The notes below the pieces were generated by a model. It saw nothing but the letters and a program-made list of their open reading frames with translations, made no database searches and was not told where the DNA came from. A stretch of DNA of 64,000 nt from Afipia birgiae 34632 (GTDB lineage Bacteria; Pseudomonadota; Alphaproteobacteria; Rhizobiales; Xanthobacteraceae): the NCBI RefSeq assembly GCF_000308295.2, contig NZ_HG326654.1, forward strand, positions 1 to 64,000, written 5' to 3'. This document shows positions 63,634-64,000 of the stretch, in pieces. Position 1 is the first letter of the stretch. Every line of letters starts with the position of its first letter. Position numbers and translations under genes: made by a program.

Positions 63634-63890
63634 CCATTCTTGGGAGCCGTGGTCGCCGCCGGCTCGTCCAGGCGCGATTCCAGATTCTCCAGCCGGGTAC
63701 GAATCTGTTCGATTCCGCCGACCGTCTGGCGCAGCAGTTCGATGACCGTATCCATCGGGTGCGGCTGGTCCGGACCGTCGCTGTTCGCCGCCAGCTTGGA
63801 CACCGGCTCCATCTGCTCCGACAGTCGCTTGAGGAGAGAGTATGTGGCTTGGTGGATCGTTCGTTTGGTCTGTTGATTGGCCTGCTGCAT
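63630..63890 (-). CDS. Small coiled-coil protein, 86 aa
   Basis: ATG 63890 with GAGAGG about 10 nt upstream. The protein (QQANQQTKRTIHQATYSLLKRLSEQM; TVIELLRQTVGGIEQIRTRLENLESRL) is a typical amphipathic helix chain. It is coupled to the following gene by TTGA overlap, so the two may form a complex. Function unknown. Confidence 0.6.
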   Translation of the reverse strand: MQQANQQTKRTIHQATYSLLKRLSEQMEPVSKLAANSDGPDQPHPMDTVIELLRQTVGGIEQIRTRLENLESRLDEPAATTAPKNG

Positions 63891-64000
63891 TGAATGCCAT
63901 CCTCTCCGCTAGTGCGCTCTTCCGAAGCCGCGTCAATCGTGCGAGTGAGCCGACGAAGGTGCCGTTCCCGACCGTCTCAACGATCGGGGCGTCGGTTGTG

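Larger units (their letters stand above)
58445..64000. mobile_element. Left part of a second integrated element at tRNA-Thr
   Basis: The tRNA-Thr 3' fragment is followed within 200 bp by a tyrosine recombinase gene reading into the element, then accessory genes. The intact tRNA-Thr and the right boundary must lie beyond the window. The extent is therefore unknown. Confidence 0.75.

Overview
The window looks like chromosome of an alphaproteobacterium of the Rhizobiales, most likely the Bradyrhizobium/Nitrobacter/Rhodopseudomonas group. This is inferred from moderately high GC, two short H-NS/HvrA-type proteins with the TWSGRGK core, and the gene styles of the polysaccharide locus and of rlmB next to tRNA-Tyr. 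No species call is possible from the sequence alone.

Positions 1-31,700 are an exopolysaccharide/O-antigen locus. It encodes UDP-ManNAc/ManNAcA synthesis (wecB, wecC), a WecG/TagA-type transferase, dTDP-L-rhamnose synthesis (rfbC-B-D-A), several glycosyltransferases, a methyltransferase, an epimerase coupled to a DUF4910 aminopeptidase-like protein, a Wzz/BY-kinase fusion, a Wza-type export lipoprotein, a polyprenyl-phosphate sugar transferase, and three Wzy/WaaL-like membrane proteins. One of these three is fused to an LPG-synthase-type membrane domain. Two H-NS-like genes and a Hint-domain protein lie among them. Most of the larger spacers carry clustered TTAA-type AT-rich sequence. One gene (11465-12663) is broken in a run of seven T.

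Positions 32,098-56,174 are a 24-kb integrated island bounded by 75-bp direct repeats of the 3' part of tRNA-Tyr. The intact tRNA is at 56116-56201 and the displaced 3' fragment is beside a tyrosine recombinase at the left end. The left half carries the recombinase, AlpA/excisionase-like regulators, a large primase-polymerase/helicase and a PLD-type nuclease. The right half is one minus-strand operon, 55656 to 42400: hsdR (interrupted by an in-frame amber codon), an unknown protein, hsdM, hsdS, an HNH-like protein, and a DUF4011/SF1 helicase/Vsr-like nuclease split over two frames. Five consecutive junctions are ATGA overlaps, so type I restriction-modification, HNH and helicase-nuclease modules appear to be made as one unit. 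This is the most interesting object in the window.

Positions 56,116-58,400 return to chromosome: tRNA-Tyr, rlmB and two small exported proteins. At 58,445 a 3' fragment of tRNA-Thr(TGT) marks the left end of a second element that runs off the window. It has its own tyrosine recombinase, a Sel1-repeat protein, small unknown proteins, a zinc-ribbon protein and two copies of a degenerate repeat.
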